Source of the DNA: Desulfocapsa sp.
GTDB taxonomy: Bacteria; Desulfobacterota; Desulfobulbia; Desulfobulbales; Desulfocapsaceae
Assembly (NCBI GenBank): GCA_030638765.1
Contig: DAOWDZ010000279.1
Coordinates: 1 to 15,101, forward strand
DNA length: 15,101 nt
Reading direction: 5' to 3'
Each line of letters starts with the position of its first letter. Positions within the stretch are counted from its first letter, which is position 1. Below the pieces are notes generated by a model. The model was not told where the DNA came from. It saw only the letters and a program-made list of their open reading frames with translations, and searched no databases. Position numbers and translations under genes: made by a program. Below, in pieces: positions 14,185 through 15,101 of this stretch.

Positions 14185-14263
14185 ATTGTATTTCAGGTCT
14201 ACTCCTGTTATTTTCCTGATTCCAGAATTTTTCAAAGAATTATTAATCCAAGAGAAGGTAATT

Positions 14264-15101
14264 ATGAAAAAAGCGGGAATTATTTTGCTCCTTATAGCAT
14301 GTGGACTTGGAGTGTTTTTTGTTTTACCGGGAACAGACAAAGAACGAATTACAGCCGCCGAATGCTTGCCTGCTGATGTCGTTTTCTATGGTGAACTGCT
14401 GGAGTTTACTGAAATGTATGAAAAATTTACTGAAAATCGCCTCGGTAAAGCCTTCAGTAATCTGGATTATAAAAGTGTTGGCACCGAGATAGGTGCACCA
14501 CAGGATGCTTTGCTTAAAATTGAGAAATTAGTGCTGAAAACCCAATCTATCCTCGAAGATCCCGGCTTTAATATACTTTTTGGAAAAGAAATTTCATTGG
14601 CAGTTATACCTGTGGATTCATTTTCTGCAGATAATCCGGCAAAGGCAATAGAGGAACGTCTTCTCTTTATTGCAAGGCCTCGGCATAATACCAAAATGCT
14701 TGAATTAATCACTCCAATTATCAGTAAAGATATCGAGCAGAGTACGATTCAGTATGGCATACACACTATTACAGAATACAAAATTGATAAAACCAGTACT
14801 CTTTTCGCCGTTAGCATTAAAGGGTTGATTGTTTTTGCCTTTGAGGAACAACTTATCCGTGAAAGTCTCGGCTATTATGATAATAAAAAGGACACCCTTG
14901 CCAGTAATGAAACGTATCTGAGTTTGCGGCAGAATTTCAAAGATACCAGGACGTTTTCCTATCTGTCTATTCCTGCTCTTGAAAAGCAGGGAAGGCTGAT
15001 GGGAGAAAGTCTCACCGGTGAAGATAGGGAACAATATTTTACCATGCTGGCTGGCTGGAACGGTTGGGAAGCTATGGCGCATGGTTCATGGCATGAAAAA
15101 G
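14264..15101 (+). CDS. Membrane-anchored or secreted protein, DUF3352-like, truncated by window edge
   Basis: The reading frame is open from ATG 14264 to the right edge (279 codons and one base), so the C terminus is missing. The N terminus MKKAGIILLLIACGLGVFFVLPG is a signal anchor or uncleaved signal at about 4-22, and most of the protein should be periplasmic. The rest alternates strands and helices: LPADVVFYGELLEF (35-48), GFNILFGKEISLAVIP (101-116), RLLFIARPRHNTKMLEL, LFAVSIKGLIVFAF, and RTFSYLSIPALEK. The pattern of a residue-by-residue bounded 'energy-like' repeat with GxxxxxF and IPxxxx resembles DUF3352 proteins, but I hold this loosely. AGAAGG (14251-14257 region) precedes the ATG and supports the start. 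It diverges from the DHH gene across 319 bases. Confidence 0.72.
   Translation, partial: MKKAGIILLLIACGLGVFFVLPGTDKERITAAECLPADVVFYGELLEFTEMYEKFTENRLGKAFSNLDYKSVGTEIGAPQDALLKIEKLVLKTQSILEDPGFNILFGKEISLAVIPVDSFSADNPAKAIEERLLFIARPRHNTKMLELITPIISKDIEQSTIQYGIHTITEYKIDKTSTLFAVSIKGLIVFAFEEQLIRESLGYYDNKKDTLASNETYLSLRQNFKDTRTFSYLSIPALEKQGRLMGESLTGEDREQYFTMLAGWNGWEAMAHGSWHEK

Larger units (their letters stand above)
13945..14263. other. Divergent intergenic region with DHH leader and edge-gene promoter
   Basis: The 319 bases hold no gene. They contain the DHH gene's promoter and structured leader on the minus strand and a weaker candidate promoter for the plus-strand gene at 14264. Near the DHH start, ATACT and AGTAT (13966-13951 on the minus strand) flank a loop carrying part of the AGGGAG ribosome site. 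Confidence 0.5.

Overview
The window looks like chromosomal DNA from a Gram-negative bacterium with an outer membrane. It carries an Mla/MCE lipid-transport operon with a periplasmic-facing lipoprotein, and a flagellar-type stator pair. The A/T-rich composition, a DHH phosphoesterase starting MRLVTRSDFDG, and a STAS-fused MlaE permease fit a sulfate-reducer-like deltaproteobacterium (Desulfobacterota, perhaps Desulfobulbales). That placement is family-level inference, not a search result. I see no rRNA, tRNA, CRISPR array, integrase or transposase.

Layout. 218-2150 (minus): a MotB-like OmpA protein transcribed before a MotA-like protein, the reverse of the usual motA-motB order, with a candidate sigma70 promoter upstream. 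2268-3422 (minus): an SDR-family NAD-dependent epimerase/dehydratase. 3610-4296 (plus): a secreted, internally duplicated helical protein of unknown function. Its stop codon overlaps that of the convergent gene at 4293-5099. 4293-11710 (minus): seven tightly spaced co-directional genes. In transcription order they are an MFS transporter, a STAS-MlaE permease, an MlaF ATPase, an MCE/MlaD protein, a Cache-GGDEF diguanylate cyclase, a PqiC-like lipoprotein and a TIM-barrel sugar-phosphate-isomerase-like enzyme. 12085-12625 (plus): two small membrane proteins with matching translation-initiation regions, a candidate sigma54 promoter upstream and a clear intrinsic terminator downstream. 12745-12885 (plus): a 46-residue candidate membrane protein. 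13030-13944 (minus): a DHH phosphoesterase with its own promoter, a structured leader and a terminator. 14264-15101 (plus): a membrane-anchored protein that runs off the right edge.

How they may work together. The MlaE-MlaF-MCE-PqiC core should form an inner-membrane lipid transporter with a periplasmic needle and an outer-membrane-side lipoprotein. The most notable point is a complete diguanylate cyclase with an extracytoplasmic Cache sensor placed between the MCE protein and the lipoprotein. This suggests a link between envelope sensing, c-di-GMP and lipid transport or envelope state. Other points worth attention are the stator pair with a long N-terminal extension on MotB, the structured DHH leader, and the small membrane-protein pair. 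Nothing here amounts to a proven new system. Promoter and operator calls are by eye.
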